Below the pieces are notes generated by a model that saw nothing but the letters and a program-made list of their open reading frames with translations, did not search any database and had not been told where the DNA came from. The translations under genes were made by a program, and so were the position numbers. A stretch of 64,000 nt of DNA from assembly GCA_024690665.1 (NCBI GenBank), contig JAILOU010000003.1, positions 1 to 64,000 of the forward strand, in the 5' to 3' direction. The DNA is from Eubacterium sp. (GTDB lineage Bacteria; Bacillota; Clostridia; Lachnospirales; Lachnospiraceae). Shown in pieces: positions 34,235-43,354 of the stretch (its first letter is position 1; each line of letters begins with the position of its first letter).

Positions 34235-35422
34235 TTAACATTCCACCTTTAGTTCTTGTTCTGTTTCCTCTTCACCTGCAAGATGTTCCAAAATCCGATA
34301 CAATGCCTCGCTGTCAATACTCTCTTTGATCTCGTTTAGCTGTCTATAACGCCATTCGCCTGCCGAAATTCTGCTTATCATTGGCCAAAACTGCCGTATA
34401 TAGATCTTCTTAAGAAGCGCCTCAAGTTCCTGTCCCACAATGCCAAGTGCCTGCTTTTCCTGCGTCTTTTTTCTTGCTTTGTTCGTCGTAATCAATTCAT
34501 TAAAGTCATCGATTTGCCATAGTTGTATCTGCTCATATTCTGCAACCGCCGGCTCTATATCATAGGGAACTGCAAGATCCAAAAACAACTTTTTAGAATT
34601 TCCAATCGACTGTTTATCAAGCATTTCTTTTGCAATTACCAGATGCGGACTTGCGGTTGCACAAACCACTGCCCCCGCCTCCTTGATATATTGATATCGC
34701 TTTTCAAAATCCACCATCTGTATGTTCTTCATCTGTTCACTGCAGGTATCTTCTCTTTCCATCTGTGCCAGATGCTTCGTCCTACGGGTGCCAATGACTT
34801 GTATTCCTTTGTCTGCAAGATTTTTTGCGACCACCGATCCCATCTTCCCGGTTGCCCCGATTACCAAAACAAATCCTGTTACACGCCCGGTATCTTTTTT
34901 TAGAAACCGCTCTACTTCATTCGCCGCTAACGTCCCATATGATACGGATGTACTTGACAGACCGGTTAGTGTCTTAATTTTCTTCGCACAGTTAAATGCT
35001 CCCTGAAAGATGATATTGAGTTCTCCAGTTGTAAATCCCAGCCGGCCCGACAAGCCGTATGCTTCCTTAACCTGATGAAAGATTTCGTCCTCCCCTAAAA
35101 TCATAGAATCAAGACCCGCACATACTCTCATTAGGTGCTTTATCGCACTCTTACCCTGAAAGAAAACTCCTTGTGCCCTAACAAACTTCACATCAACCCG
35201 CTTATATGTTGCCAATGCTTTGTCTATCTGCTCACGCCTCACGCCTTCCGGCAAGTCCACATATAATTCTGTACGATTACAGGTTGCTAACACGACTCCA
35301 CCATCAATCAAACTGCCTGCTCTTAGATATTTTAAAAACTGAATCTGCTCACGCCTGGTAAAACTAAATCTTTGACGTTGTTCACTCTCTGACTTTTTGT
35401 AATTAACACTAATGCAATACAT
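34235..35422 (-). CDS. hemA: Glutamyl-tRNA reductase
   Basis: This 395-residue enzyme reduces glutamyl-tRNA to glutamate-1-semialdehyde. The catalytic Cys lies in VLATCNRTELYVD, with the NADP domain LVIGATGKMGSVVAKNLA. ATG 35422 is placed after GAGGTG; GTG 35431 is an alternative. It is the first gene of the siroheme/sulfur array. An operator-like element 80-100 bases upstream matches one before the metY-cysK operon, so sulfur-responsive control of siroheme supply is likely. Confidence 0.94.
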   Translation of the reverse strand: MYCISVNYKKSESEQRQRFSFTRREQIQFLKYLRAGSLIDGGVVLATCNRTELYVDLPEGVRREQIDKALATYKRVDVKFVRAQGVFFQGKSAIKHLMRVCAGLDSMILGEDEIFHQVKEAYGLSGRLGFTTGELNIIFQGAFNCAKKIKTLTGLSSTSVSYGTLAANEVERFLKKDTGRVTGFVLVIGATGKMGSVVAKNLADKGIQVIGTRRTKHLAQMEREDTCSEQMKNIQMVDFEKRYQYIKEAGAVVCATASPHLVIAKEMLDKQSIGNSKKLFLDLAVPYDIEPAVAEYEQIQLWQIDDFNELITTNKARKKTQEKQALGIVGQELEALLKKIYIRQFWPMISRISAGEWRYRQLNEIKESIDSEALYRILEHLAGEEETEQELKVEC

Positions 35423-35451
35423 ACGCATCACCTCATCTTTTCTTGACCTTT

Positions 35452-35524
35452 ATATCCTACCATTATGATATGATATAGAAAAGAAGTTTACATTTATCAT
35501 TAGTGATAACTTCTTCCTATCACT
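35452..35524 (-). promoter_or_regulatory. hemA/sulfur array control region
   Basis: 35503-35523 reads GTGATAACTT...CCTATCAC on the plus strand, an inverted repeat with GTGATA/TATCAC arms. It matches 38770-38790 upstream of metY at 18 of 21 positions. A second AT-rich dyad (ATTATGATATGATATAG, 35462-35478) lies nearer the gene and contains a CATAAT -10 candidate. The upstream position suggests an activator site, perhaps for the LysR protein encoded at 38841-39746. Confidence 0.55.
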
Positions 35525-35539
35525 CGAATAATTTTGCAC

Positions 35540-35572
35540 AAAAAAAGAGAAGATGAATTTCTTCATCTTCTC
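35540..35572 (-). terminator. Terminator of the metY-cysK-nitroreductase operon
   Basis: GAGAAGATGAA (35547-35557) and TTCATCTTCTC (35562-35572) form an 11-bp stem with a TTTC loop. On the minus strand T7 follows. It lies 14 bases after the nitroreductase stop. Confidence 0.88.
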
Positions 35573-35585
35573 ACATCTTCTTACC

Positions 35586-36395
35586 TTACAACTTATAAGA
35601 AATGACATAGTCGAACTTCTCTTTTGTCTCAAGCTTTGGATCCGCCTGCTCAAACTTGCCGGCCAATCCACCTTCTTGCATCGTCAGATCAAAATGCGCC
35701 AGCGCAATTCCGATATCAATTCTTTGCACATCCCATCCCGGAGCACTCTTAATCGTCTGATTCTCGTAGAAATGTACTGCACTATTGTCCACGACTGCTC
35801 GCCATGGCTGCTTGTTTACAGCCGACGGCGCCCATCTTACCATCTCGAGAGCATCCGCAAATACACCTGCCTTCTGCGGACTTAATTCATGCTCAAACGA
35901 TTCAAGATAGAACAACTTCTCAAACGGCTTTCGAGCATCTGCCTTTAATCCTTTTCTCATCAAAGAATCCTTAATGGTTCTCTTTTGTGCTGCATATCCG
36001 AGCGGACTTGCCAATGGCATCACCTCGTCATCCGATACTTCCATAGCCTTTTCAAATGTCTGCCTGCTGATGGATGCAGCCAACATAACCGTTCCCATTC
36101 CCAGCGACTCAGCGTACAAACACGCATGTGCAAATTCATATCCGTAGGCGATTTCGTACTGCCCTTGCGGCTTTACCTTCGCCGCAAAATACACGTCTGT
36201 TCCAACCACAACCGGACTGGACAATTTATGTTCCTTAGCCTGTAGCATACGAAACTCGACTGGTACGCCAAACGGATTATCCAATTCGTTTAAAAACTGC
36301 TCAAACTTTTGAGAATCTTCTTCCTTTACCGGTGTCCCGTCAAATGTTCGTGTGCTTTTTCTTTTCATTACTGCCTCTTGTATCTGAAACAACAT
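35586..36395 (-). CDS. Nitroreductase-family protein
   Basis: This 269-residue protein has an N-terminal RKSTRTFDG segment and a second half with VRWAPSAVNKQPWRAVV, as in duplicated, FMN-binding nitroreductase-like proteins. The substrate is not evident; members reduce nitro groups, quinones or act as NAD(P)H:flavin enzymes. ATG 36395 is behind GGAGGGGG; the longer frame begins with TTG inside that site. It lies 51 bases after cysK and ends the operon, so a link to sulfur metabolism is possible. Confidence 0.8.
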   Translation of the reverse strand: MLFQIQEAVMKRKSTRTFDGTPVKEEDSQKFEQFLNELDNPFGVPVEFRMLQAKEHKLSSPVVVGTDVYFAAKVKPQGQYEIAYGYEFAHACLYAESLGMGTVMLAASISRQTFEKAMEVSDDEVMPLASPLGYAAQKRTIKDSLMRKGLKADARKPFEKLFYLESFEHELSPQKAGVFADALEMVRWAPSAVNKQPWRAVVDNSAVHFYENQTIKSAPGWDVQRIDIGIALAHFDLTMQEGGLAGKFEQADPKLETKEKFDYVISYKL

Positions 36396-36446
36396 CTCTT
36401 CCCCCTCCAAATACCGCTAAACCTTGTACTCAGTTTAGCATGATAT

Positions 36447-37379
36447 CTATTCCGTGAAAAGAGCTGTTGAATAATATCTGTCCCCGCTGTCCGGCAACAG
36501 TGCCACAATAACCTTACCCTCGTTTTCTTCTTTCTTCGCAAGTTCGATTGCACCATATAGTGCAGCGCCGGATGAAATACCAACCAGGATGCCCTCTGTC
36601 TTCGCTAATAATTTTGCAGTGTCAAATGCCGCCTGGTTTGGTGCTTTGAAGATTTCGTCATAAATACTTGTATTAAGCACCTTCGGAACAAATCCCGCTC
36701 CGATTCCCTGAATCTTATGCGAACCGCTCTTTCCGCCTGATAACACCGGTGAATCTTCCGGCTCTAGCGCAACGACTTTCAGATTTGGATTTTGCTCTTT
36801 TAGATACTCTCCGGTTCCGGTAACGGTTCCACCCGTTCCAACGCCGGCGATAAAGACATCAATCTTCCCATCCGTATCCTTCCAGATCTCCGGTCCTGTC
36901 GTCTCCTTGTGAATCTTAGGATTCGCAGGATTATCAAATTGCGCCGGAATAAAACTATCTGGAATCTCTTTCGCAAGCTCTGCTGCTTTTGCAATAGCTC
37001 CCTTCATTCCCTTCGCACCTTCCGTAAGCACAATCTTCGCGCCATATGCCTTAATGATATTTCTTCTTTCCACGCTCATCGTTTCCGGCATGGTTAGAAT
37101 CAGTTGGTAGCCTTTTGCTGCTGCAATTGCCGCAAGTCCAATTCCTGTATTTCCGGAAGTCGGCTCGATAATTGTTGTGCCTTCCTTAATCTGCCCTTTT
37201 TCTTCAGCATCTTCAATCATCGCCTTTGCAATGCGGTCTTTTACGCTTCCTGCCGGATTCAGATACTCGAGTTTTACCAACACCTTCGCCTTTAAACCAA
37301 GCTCTTTTTCCAGATTAACCACTTCTACCAGCGGTGTATTCCCAATTAATCCTAATGTTCCCTTATAGATATCAGCCAT
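36447..37379 (-). CDS. cysK: Cysteine synthase A
   Basis: This 310-residue O-acetylserine sulfhydrylase has the PLP lysine in [11 protein letters not shown] (about residue 47), the substrate loop [11 protein letters not shown] and the phosphate site [10 protein letters not shown]. It incorporates sulfide into O-acetylserine. It follows the second metY by 11 bases, and the pair would assimilate free sulfide into cysteine and homocysteine. Confidence 0.96.
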   Translation of the reverse strand: MADIYKGTLGLIGNTPLVEVVNLEKELGLKAKVLVKLEYLNPAGSVKDRIAKAMIEDAEEKGQIKEGTTIIEPTSGNTGIGLAAIAAAKGYQLILTMPETMSVERRNIIKAYGAKIVLTEGAKGMKGAIAKAAELAKEIPDSFIPAQFDNPANPKIHKETTGPEIWKDTDGKIDVFIAGVGTGGTVTGTGEYLKEQNPNLKVVALEPEDSPVLSGGKSGSHKIQGIGAGFVPKVLNTSIYDEIFKAPNQAAFDTAKLLAKTEGILVGISSGAALYGAIELAKKEENEGKVIVALLPDSGDRYYSTALFTE

Positions 37380-37390
37380 GATCTTTCCTC

Positions 37391-38671
37391 CTATACTGCT
37401 GCAAATCCATGTTCCAGATCTGCAATAATATCCTCAATATGTTCTGTTCCGATTGATAAACGAATGGTATTGTCCTTAATTCCCTGGTCTAATAATTCTT
37501 CCTTCGACAGCTGCGAATGCGTTGTTGATGCCGGATGAATCACAAGGCTTTTGACATCTGCCACATTTGCCAAAAGCGAGAAGATCTTAAGTGCGTCGAT
37601 GAATTTCCAGGCTTCTTCCCTACCACCCTTAATTTCAAATGTAAATATAGACGCGCCGCCATGCGGGAAGTAGCGCTCATAAAGCGCGTGGTCCGGATGG
37701 TCTTGCAGCGATGGATGATTCACCTTTTCCACCTGTGGATGATTCTTTAGATACTCCACAACTTTCTTTGTATTTTCCGCATGTCTGTCAAGACGAAGCG
37801 ATAATGTTTCCACTCCCTGCAATAACAAAAATGCGTTAAATGGGGAAATTGTTGCGCCGGTATCCCGAAGCAAAATCGCCCTGATATAGGTTACAAATGC
37901 TGCCGGCTGAACCGCATCATAAAAAGAGATGCCGTGATAACTTGGATTTGGCTTGGCAATGTTTGGATACTTGCCACTCTCCTTCCAGTTAAATCTTCCG
38001 GATTCCACAATCACACCGCCAAGCGTCGTTCCGTGTCCTCCAAGAAATTTGGTTGCTGAGTGTACCACGATATCTGCGCCATGCTCAATCGGACGAATCA
38101 GGTACGGTGTCCCAAATGTATTATCTACCACTACCGGTATTCCTCTCTTATGGGCAAGCTCAGCAATCGCATCAATATCCGGGATATCACTGTTTGGATT
38201 ACCAAGCGTCTCAAGATAGATAGCTCTTGTATCTTCCTCGATTGCCTGCTCCACTTCCTCTAAATTGTGAGCATCCACAAATGTTGTACGAATTCCATAT
38301 TGTGGCAGCGTATGTTCTAACAAATTAAAGCTACCGCCATAGATTGTTTTTTGTGCCACGATATGTCCGCCGCCGGCTGCAAGTGCTTCAATCGTATAGG
38401 TAATAGCTGCAGAGCCGGAAGCAACTGCCAAGGCTGCACTGCCTCCTTCAAGCGCTGCAATTCTTTTTTCTAGGACTTCCTGTGTGGAATTAGTCAGTCG
38501 TCCATAGATATTGCCCGCGTCTGCCAGACCAAATCGATCTGCCGCATGCCGGCTGTTATGAAAAACGTACGAAGTCGTCTGATAGATTGGCACCGCTCTT
38601 GAATCCGTAGCCGGATCTGCCTGTTCTTGTCCTACGTGTAACTGTAATGTTTCAAATCTGTAATCGCTCAT
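37391..38671 (-). CDS. metY: O-acetylhomoserine sulfhydrylase (second paralogue)
   Basis: This 426-residue PLP enzyme of the classical sulfide-dependent type shows [29 protein letters not shown] and the PLP lysine in [12 protein letters not shown]. It makes homocysteine from O-acetylhomoserine and sulfide. It differs in length and sequence from the paralogue at 23131. It heads an operon with cysK and is preceded by two operator-like palindromes and the LysR gene. AAGGAG lies 11 bases upstream of ATG. Confidence 0.93.
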   Translation of the reverse strand: MSDYRFETLQLHVGQEQADPATDSRAVPIYQTTSYVFHNSRHAADRFGLADAGNIYGRLTNSTQEVLEKRIAALEGGSAALAVASGSAAITYTIEALAAGGGHIVAQKTIYGGSFNLLEHTLPQYGIRTTFVDAHNLEEVEQAIEEDTRAIYLETLGNPNSDIPDIDAIAELAHKRGIPVVVDNTFGTPYLIRPIEHGADIVVHSATKFLGGHGTTLGGVIVESGRFNWKESGKYPNIAKPNPSYHGISFYDAVQPAAFVTYIRAILLRDTGATISPFNAFLLLQGVETLSLRLDRHAENTKKVVEYLKNHPQVEKVNHPSLQDHPDHALYERYFPHGGASIFTFEIKGGREEAWKFIDALKIFSLLANVADVKSLVIHPASTTHSQLSKEELLDQGIKDNTIRLSIGTEHIEDIIADLEHGFAAV

Positions 38672-38722
38672 ACTATATGTCTCCTTCCCATATCCTATTG
38701 TTCATTTATTTGATATCTATAT

Positions 38723-38790
38723 CCTATCACTAAGATAGGTTTTTAGATAATGCGTATTACTTTTCGTCTGTGATAACTTTTCCCTATCGC
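38723..38790 (-). promoter_or_regulatory. Operators upstream of metY-cysK
   Basis: Two elements are present. CCTATCACTAAGATAGG (38723-38739) is a 17-bp palindrome with T-N11-A geometry as recognised by LysR proteins, and resembles 15053-15069 at nifS. A 21-base element with GTGATA and TATCGC arms at 38770-38790 matches 35503-35523 before hemA. The neighbouring LysR gene is the natural candidate regulator. Confidence 0.6.
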
Positions 38791-38834
38791 AAAAAAAGAC
38801 TGCAGAAAAATGAATTTCATCTTCCACAGTCTTT
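38791..38834 (-). terminator. Terminator of the LysR gene
   Basis: On the minus strand AAAGACTG and CAGTCTTT form the stem (38795-38802 with 38827-38834) around a loop that can also fold, followed by T7. It separates the LysR gene from the metY operon. Confidence 0.75.
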
Positions 38835-38840
38835 CCTGTA

Positions 38841-39746
38841 TTACAGTTCTTTATAGGTTAGGAGTTCTTCTACGTACTCCTTGCCATACACCGACAAGGC
38901 GCCTCCCATTCTCGTGATATACCCAATCGTAATCGGATCTTCTTCTTTTAGTTTAATTGCCACCATTCCTTTTAGTATCTGCTCATCTCCGGACAGCATT
39001 CCCGATCCAATCGAGTAACCATGCAGCGCAGATATCATCTCCATAGACGTTGCTCGGTCATCGGATTTAATCAGCTTTGGAAAATCATAATCCGCCAGTG
39101 CTTCCTCCGTCAGATAGAAGTTACTGTCATCACTTTGGTCAAACAAGATGCAAGGATAATCCGTTAGTTCTTCGATTGAGATCTCCTGCTTTTCGGCCAG
39201 TTCATGGTCATGCCACACATAGATATACGTCTGCCGAATCATAAGCGGCGTGAAGGTAAGACCATATTCCTTCATCAGCTTTTTCATCACGGCCTCATTC
39301 GCACCCGAAAATGAAATCACCCCGACCTCACTCTTTAGCGTTCTTACATCCTCTAACACTTCCCGCGTCTTCGTCTCATGAATCGAGAACATGTATTTGT
39401 CCGGATTAAATTTTTTTACGACATTCGTAAATGCCCGGTTCGACATATTATAATGCTGCGTCGATACAGAAAAGCGTTCCTTATGCGCATCTTTTGACAG
39501 ATAGCGGTTCTCCATAATCTCGTACTGACTTGTTACCTTCTTGGCATAGGTTACAAATTCTCTTCCGGCATCGGTAAGCGAAATTCCCTTGTTGGTTCTG
39601 TCAAACAGCAAGATTCCAAGTTCTTCTTCTAACTCTCTTATGCTCGCTGACAGCGCAGGCTGTGAGATAAACAGCTTCGTTGCTGCTTCTCTGATTGACG
39701 TCGATCCGGCAACCTCTAAGATATATCTGATTTGCGTTATGTTCAT
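38841..39746 (-). CDS. LysR-family regulator, probably of sulfur metabolism
   Basis: This 301-residue LysR-type regulator has an N-terminal winged helix-turn-helix (AATKLFISQPALSASIRELEEELG, residues about 21-44, then FDRTNKGISLTDAG) and a C-terminal effector-binding domain. Its place directly upstream of metY-cysK and the T-N11-A palindromes at metY and nifS suggest CysB/CysL-like control by a sulfur metabolite such as an O-acetyl amino acid. The effector is inferred. It ends at its own terminator. Confidence 0.88.
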   Translation of the reverse strand: MNITQIRYILEVAGSTSIREAATKLFISQPALSASIRELEEELGILLFDRTNKGISLTDAGREFVTYAKKVTSQYEIMENRYLSKDAHKERFSVSTQHYNMSNRAFTNVVKKFNPDKYMFSIHETKTREVLEDVRTLKSEVGVISFSGANEAVMKKLMKEYGLTFTPLMIRQTYIYVWHDHELAEKQEISIEELTDYPCILFDQSDDSNFYLTEEALADYDFPKLIKSDDRATSMEMISALHGYSIGSGMLSGDEQILKGMVAIKLKEEDPITIGYITRMGGALSVYGKEYVEELLTYKEL

Positions 39747-39835
39747 GTGAGTCTCTCCTGTTTTATCTGCTTTTAATCCCTACCACTTTAGAATGATTAT
39801 AACGCATCTTGCAAAAACTGCAAAAACTCTTTTGT

Positions 39836-39911
39836 CAAGACTCGCTCGCGAGTCTTGCGCGCCGGATTCGGGTCTGCTTCAGCAGACAAATTCCTATCCG
39901 AATCCGTGCGC
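39836..39911. repeat. Palindrome cluster upstream of repeat copy B
   Basis: A perfect CAAGACTCGC/GCGAGTCTTG hairpin (39836-39857) is followed by a nested structure. GGATTCGG (39864-39871) pairs with CCGAATCC (39898-39905) around an inner GTCTGC-TTCA-GCAGAC hairpin, closed by GCGC ends. This is extrachromosomal-element or REP-like architecture without coding capacity. The bases CGGAGCG that link it to repeat B also precede copy A. The rest of the 372-base gap (39747-40118) holds copy B and a terminator. Confidence 0.7.
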
Positions 39912-39925
39912 ATCCTCGCGGAGCG

Positions 39926-40059
39926 TTTAACTCAGTCGGAGCTTGCGACGGAATGCGTAGCATTCCTAGTCCTTTAGGGTACCCCGACTGAGTATAGTTT
40001 GTCGTACCCCCCACCTACGCTAACGCTTAGAGGTGGGGGATTTCTCCGACTGAGTTAAA
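39926..40059. repeat. Structured repeat, copy B (134 bp)
   Basis: Same orientation and length as copy A, with the same 16-bp terminal inverted repeat (39926-39941 and 40044-40059) and internal hairpins. Only a few bases differ, near the start of the C-rich arm (GTCGTACC versus GTCATAAC). It lies between the LysR start and the terminator of the Ig-like surface protein gene. Confidence 0.85.
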
Positions 40060-40061
40060 AT

Positions 40062-40091
40062 AAGCGGCTCTCTTGTATCAGAAAGCCGCTT
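40062..40091 (-). terminator. Terminator of the surface-protein gene
   Basis: AAGCGGCT (40062-40069) pairs with AGCCGCTT (40084-40091). On the minus strand the stem is followed by ATTTTAACT, a weak T tract that merges with repeat copy B. It lies 27 bases after the stop codon. Confidence 0.6.
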
Positions 40092-40118
40092 TCGTGGTTA
40101 TATCGTTATATAAACATA

Positions 40119-42374
40119 TTATTTTTTCTTTACTTTCACTTTAATTGTCTTAGATACACCATTAGACAACTTAACCGTAATCTTGGCAGATCCCTTTTTC
40201 ACACCTTTAATTACGACTTTGCCGTTCTTAACGGAAACTTTTGCTACTTTCTTCTTTGAAGATTTTGCACTCTTAATCTTAGTATTTGTAGGATATGCAT
40301 TTTTCAGGCTAACCTTTTTCGTTTTACCCTTTTTAATCTTAACAGAGGTAGCACTTAATTTCGCACTTGCTTTTTTAACTGTAATCTTGCAAGTTGCTTT
40401 CTTGCTTCCAACCTTCGCTGTGATTGTTGCAGTTCCTGCTTTCTTTGCAGTTACAACACCCTTAGATGATACCGTCGCAACGGACTTTTTAGAAGATGAC
40501 CAGGTTACGGTCTTGTTTGTTGCGTTAGACGGTGTAACTGTTGCCTTTAAAGTAAGTGTCTTTCCCTTCAGGATTGTTGCAGACGACTTGTTAAGCGCTA
40601 CTTTTGTTACAGCTACTGTAGTATCTGACGAAGTATTTGTTGTGTCATCCGAAGAACGGTCTGTCGTTGTATCTTCTGAAGCCGGCTCCTCTTTTGTTAA
40701 AGTAAAGGTTGTTGCTTCATATCCATAACCGGATGTAGAGATGGTATATTCGCCATACTGTGGGAAGTACACTGTAGTAGTCTCTACGCCACGGCTAGTT
40801 GATGTTGATGAATAATCTGTATTAACTGTTCCATCTTCTCCGATGACATTAGCTGCCAGCGTTGTATTCGACTGTGTCTCACCATTTGAATCTACATATG
40901 ATACGGTAATCTGATTTCCGGCAAGATACTCTGAAAGAGTTTCACCATCAGCATTATCTGTAAGCGATACTTTTCCATCTGAGTAGGTCAGTTTTGAAGC
41001 AGATGTAACGGTAAATGCCACTTCCGGATAATCGGTATAAACATCATCTGTAAATGTCATGACATAGCTTCCTGCCTTTAATGCTCCGTCGGCAAATGTC
41101 AGTGTTCCGGTTTCACTTGTTCCGTCATATACAAATGTATAATCATCTGTGCTTAATGCTTCATACATATTGTGATGATTTGTTGACGCATAGTTATACC
41201 AGGAAAGTGATGCTGTTGCATTAGTTGCAGTAGACTCATATGCACCATCAGATGGCATGTTGGCAAATGTTACCGTTGTCTGGCCGTCTTCATCATCTCT
41301 TGTCATGCTCGCAATTTCAACAGTTGTAGCTGAATCAATCTGCTTATTTACATACAGATTTAAATCACTAAGCACTACGTCTTGTCCCGGATACTGGAAT
41401 GTTACAGAAGCAATTGTTTTTCCTTCCAGTCCATCTGTGTTTAAGTAATCTTCGTTTACATTTCCCTTTACTTCGGTAAATACGTCATTAACGTTAAATG
41501 CAAATGGATCTGCCGAATTCACCCAGGTATTTGAGACATGTTTTAAACCATACTTTGTTCCCTCTGTATCTTCGATAATTACACCCTGAAGTGAAGCTGT
41601 GTCATAATCGTCGCCGAATGTATAATCATCTGTTGAATCTGCATCTTCCACTTCAAATACATAGTCTCCCCAGGTCTGTTCCATGGAAAGGCTTGTTGTA
41701 ATATCTTCTGAGGTAACGCTCTTAGCTTCTGTGCCTTCGACCGTTGCACTTAATGCTCCGTCGGCATTAATCTGCTTATAGTCTGTATATGCCTCAGTGC
41801 TCCATACCAAAGTGTCAGAATCAAGTAAATCGAACGCTGCTGTGTTCTTAGTAGTGTCATCAGCGCTTGTATAAGCAGCATACAAATCTGCCGAAATTCG
41901 AATCTGCACATTCGCCACGCCGGCGATTGCGGATGCTTCTGTATAGCCTTCCGGCGATCCTTCATTTAATGTATAGTTATATGTGCCGGTTGTCTCATCA
42001 GCCAGTGAATATGTCATAGTTCCGGAAGTTTCTCCATCCGCAAGGTCCTCCGTTGTACCGCCCCATGCATTACCATATCTTGCGTACTGGCTGGTACTTG
42101 CGCTTGTTACTGCGTCATAGGCAGCTACGAACTCGTCACTATATGATACAAGCTCCGTTGCAATTGCTGTCGCACTATCTGCGCTAACATTATTAAGCTC
42201 GCCATAGTAATAATCTGTATACGGTACACTTACGGTTGCATAGTAATAACCACCTACCGCAGTTGGCTCTGTTGTCTGTGCATTTGCCACAAGGCCGGTT
42301 GCCGGTACAATTGTTGTTGCGAGCATTCCTGTCATGGCAAATGAAACTCCTCGGGTTAAGAATTTCTTTCTCAC
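40119..42374 (-). CDS. Secreted surface protein with Ig-like (BIG2) C-terminal repeats
   Basis: This 751-residue exported protein has a basic signal sequence with cleavage near VANAQT (about residue 33). A 500-residue Tyr-, Thr- and Asp-rich beta-type ectodomain follows, with features resembling penicillin-binding Tp47-like proteins (for example VPYTDYYYGELN and YGLKHVSNTW; moderate certainty), then an acidic Thr/Ser linker. Two BIG2-like domains (about 585-665 and 670-751) end in a very Lys-rich tail that could bind wall polymers. There is no sortase motif or membrane anchor. Start is GTG 42374 behind GAGGAGG. It is divergent from the flavin/two-component genes, with which it may share control. 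Confidence 0.78.
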   Translation of the reverse strand: MRKKFLTRGVSFAMTGMLATTIVPATGLVANAQTTEPTAVGGYYYATVSVPYTDYYYGELNNVSADSATAIATELVSYSDEFVAAYDAVTSASTSQYARYGNAWGGTTEDLADGETSGTMTYSLADETTGTYNYTLNEGSPEGYTEASAIAGVANVQIRISADLYAAYTSADDTTKNTAAFDLLDSDTLVWSTEAYTDYKQINADGALSATVEGTEAKSVTSEDITTSLSMEQTWGDYVFEVEDADSTDDYTFGDDYDTASLQGVIIEDTEGTKYGLKHVSNTWVNSADPFAFNVNDVFTEVKGNVNEDYLNTDGLEGKTIASVTFQYPGQDVVLSDLNLYVNKQIDSATTVEIASMTRDDEDGQTTVTFANMPSDGAYESTATNATASLSWYNYASTNHHNMYEALSTDDYTFVYDGTSETGTLTFADGALKAGSYVMTFTDDVYTDYPEVAFTVTSASKLTYSDGKVSLTDNADGETLSEYLAGNQITVSYVDSNGETQSNTTLAANVIGEDGTVNTDYSSTSTSRGVETTTVYFPQYGEYTISTSGYGYEATTFTLTKEEPASEDTTTDRSSDDTTNTSSDTTVAVTKVALNKSSATILKGKTLTLKATVTPSNATNKTVTWSSSKKSVATVSSKGVVTAKKAGTATITAKVGSKKATCKITVKKASAKLSATSVKIKKGKTKKVSLKNAYPTNTKIKSAKSSKKKVAKVSVKNGKVVIKGVKKGSAKITVKLSNGVSKTIKVKVKKK

Positions 42375-42655
42375 GTTTCTTCCTCCTCGTCATGTGAATC
42401 ATTTTAGTTTCCTAATCAGCAGCGTGTCTAATATCCAACCACTCTCTTACAAGTAAGAGTTTCCCACTCGATATTAGCAGTCGCTAACTTTCCACATCAT
42501 ACTGTTTCATGTCCAAACTTTCAAGTATATATAACTAACTTTTGCGAATATTACATTTCTGCCTTTTTCGTGTCGTATTATTGTACTTTGAAAGTACGGT
42601 TTTATTGTGTTACTATCACTTTGTTAAAAATGTTATTTTTGAAAGGAAAACCATC
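42375..42655. promoter_or_regulatory. Divergent intergenic region with nested hairpin
   Basis: These 281 bases separate the surface-protein gene from the response regulator and contain no gene. CTAATATC (42428-42435) pairs with GATATTAG (42470-42477), enclosing a CTCTTAC-AA-GTAAGAG hairpin (42444-42459). The structure lies in the likely 5' leader of the surface-protein transcript. The AT-rich part at 42520-42640 probably holds the promoter of the response regulator. Confidence 0.5.
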
Positions 42656-43354
42656 ATGAGTAGTTCCACTCAACCAAAAATCTTAATCTGTGACGATCAC
42701 GAAGCGGTTCATGAAAGTCTGAAAAATTTCTTTTCCGACCATCATATGACTCCGGTGAACGCTTATTCCGGCAAGGAAGCATTATCGATTGTATCCTCAT
42801 CACAGATTGACCTGATAATTTTAGATGTGATGCTTCCGGATATGTCCGGCATCGAAGTGTGCAAGATGATCCGGCAAAAAACTTCCATACCAATCATTTT
42901 CTTAAGCGCCAGAAGCGAGGAATTCGACCGCATCATTGGATTGGAAATGGGAGGAGACGACTACGTTACAAAACCATTTTCTCCAAGAGAAGTTGTCATT
43001 CGCGCCCAAAAGTTATTGGAACGTTCACAAAAATGCCCTGCACGAGATGAACACGCAAAAGAATTTCATGGATTAAAAGTAGATGTCGATACGATGTCTG
43101 TCTTTGTGGATAGTCAAAAGATTGAGATGACAGCCAAAGAAGTCTTGCTGCTTGATTATCTGATTTCAAATCCTTATAAAGTTTTAAACCGGGAACAGAT
43201 TCTAAAAAATGTATGGGGATATGATTATTATGGGGATACTCGTTCTGTGGATGCTGTTATTAAACGAATCAGAAAGAAACTGCCGCTAAGCGTAGGAACA
43301 TTTGAAATCCAATCCGTCTACGGTGTCGGATACCGATTAGGAGAACGCACATGA
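42656..43354 (+). CDS. OmpR/PhoB-type response regulator
   Basis: This 232-residue regulator has a receiver domain (phospho-acceptor Asp in LIILDVMLPDMSG, Lys in YVTKPFSPRE) and a C-terminal winged-helix DNA-binding domain (about residues 135-232, RSVDAVIKRIRKKL). ATG 42656 is behind AAAGGA; the frame runs open upstream without a start site. Its TGA overlaps the kinase ATG (ATGA). It probably controls the downstream flavin redox genes, the divergent surface protein, or both. Confidence 0.94.
   Translation: MSSSTQPKILICDDHEAVHESLKNFFSDHHMTPVNAYSGKEALSIVSSSQIDLIILDVMLPDMSGIEVCKMIRQKTSIPIIFLSARSEEFDRIIGLEMGGDDYVTKPFSPREVVIRAQKLLERSQKCPARDEHAKEFHGLKVDVDTMSVFVDSQKIEMTAKEVLLLDYLISNPYKVLNREQILKNVWGYDYYGDTRSVDAVIKRIRKKLPLSVGTFEIQSVYGVGYRLGERT

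Noticed and set aside
38672-38840. SAM (S-box) riboswitch before metY
   Set aside because: No S-box conserved sequence or terminator pairing; palindromes fit DNA operators better.
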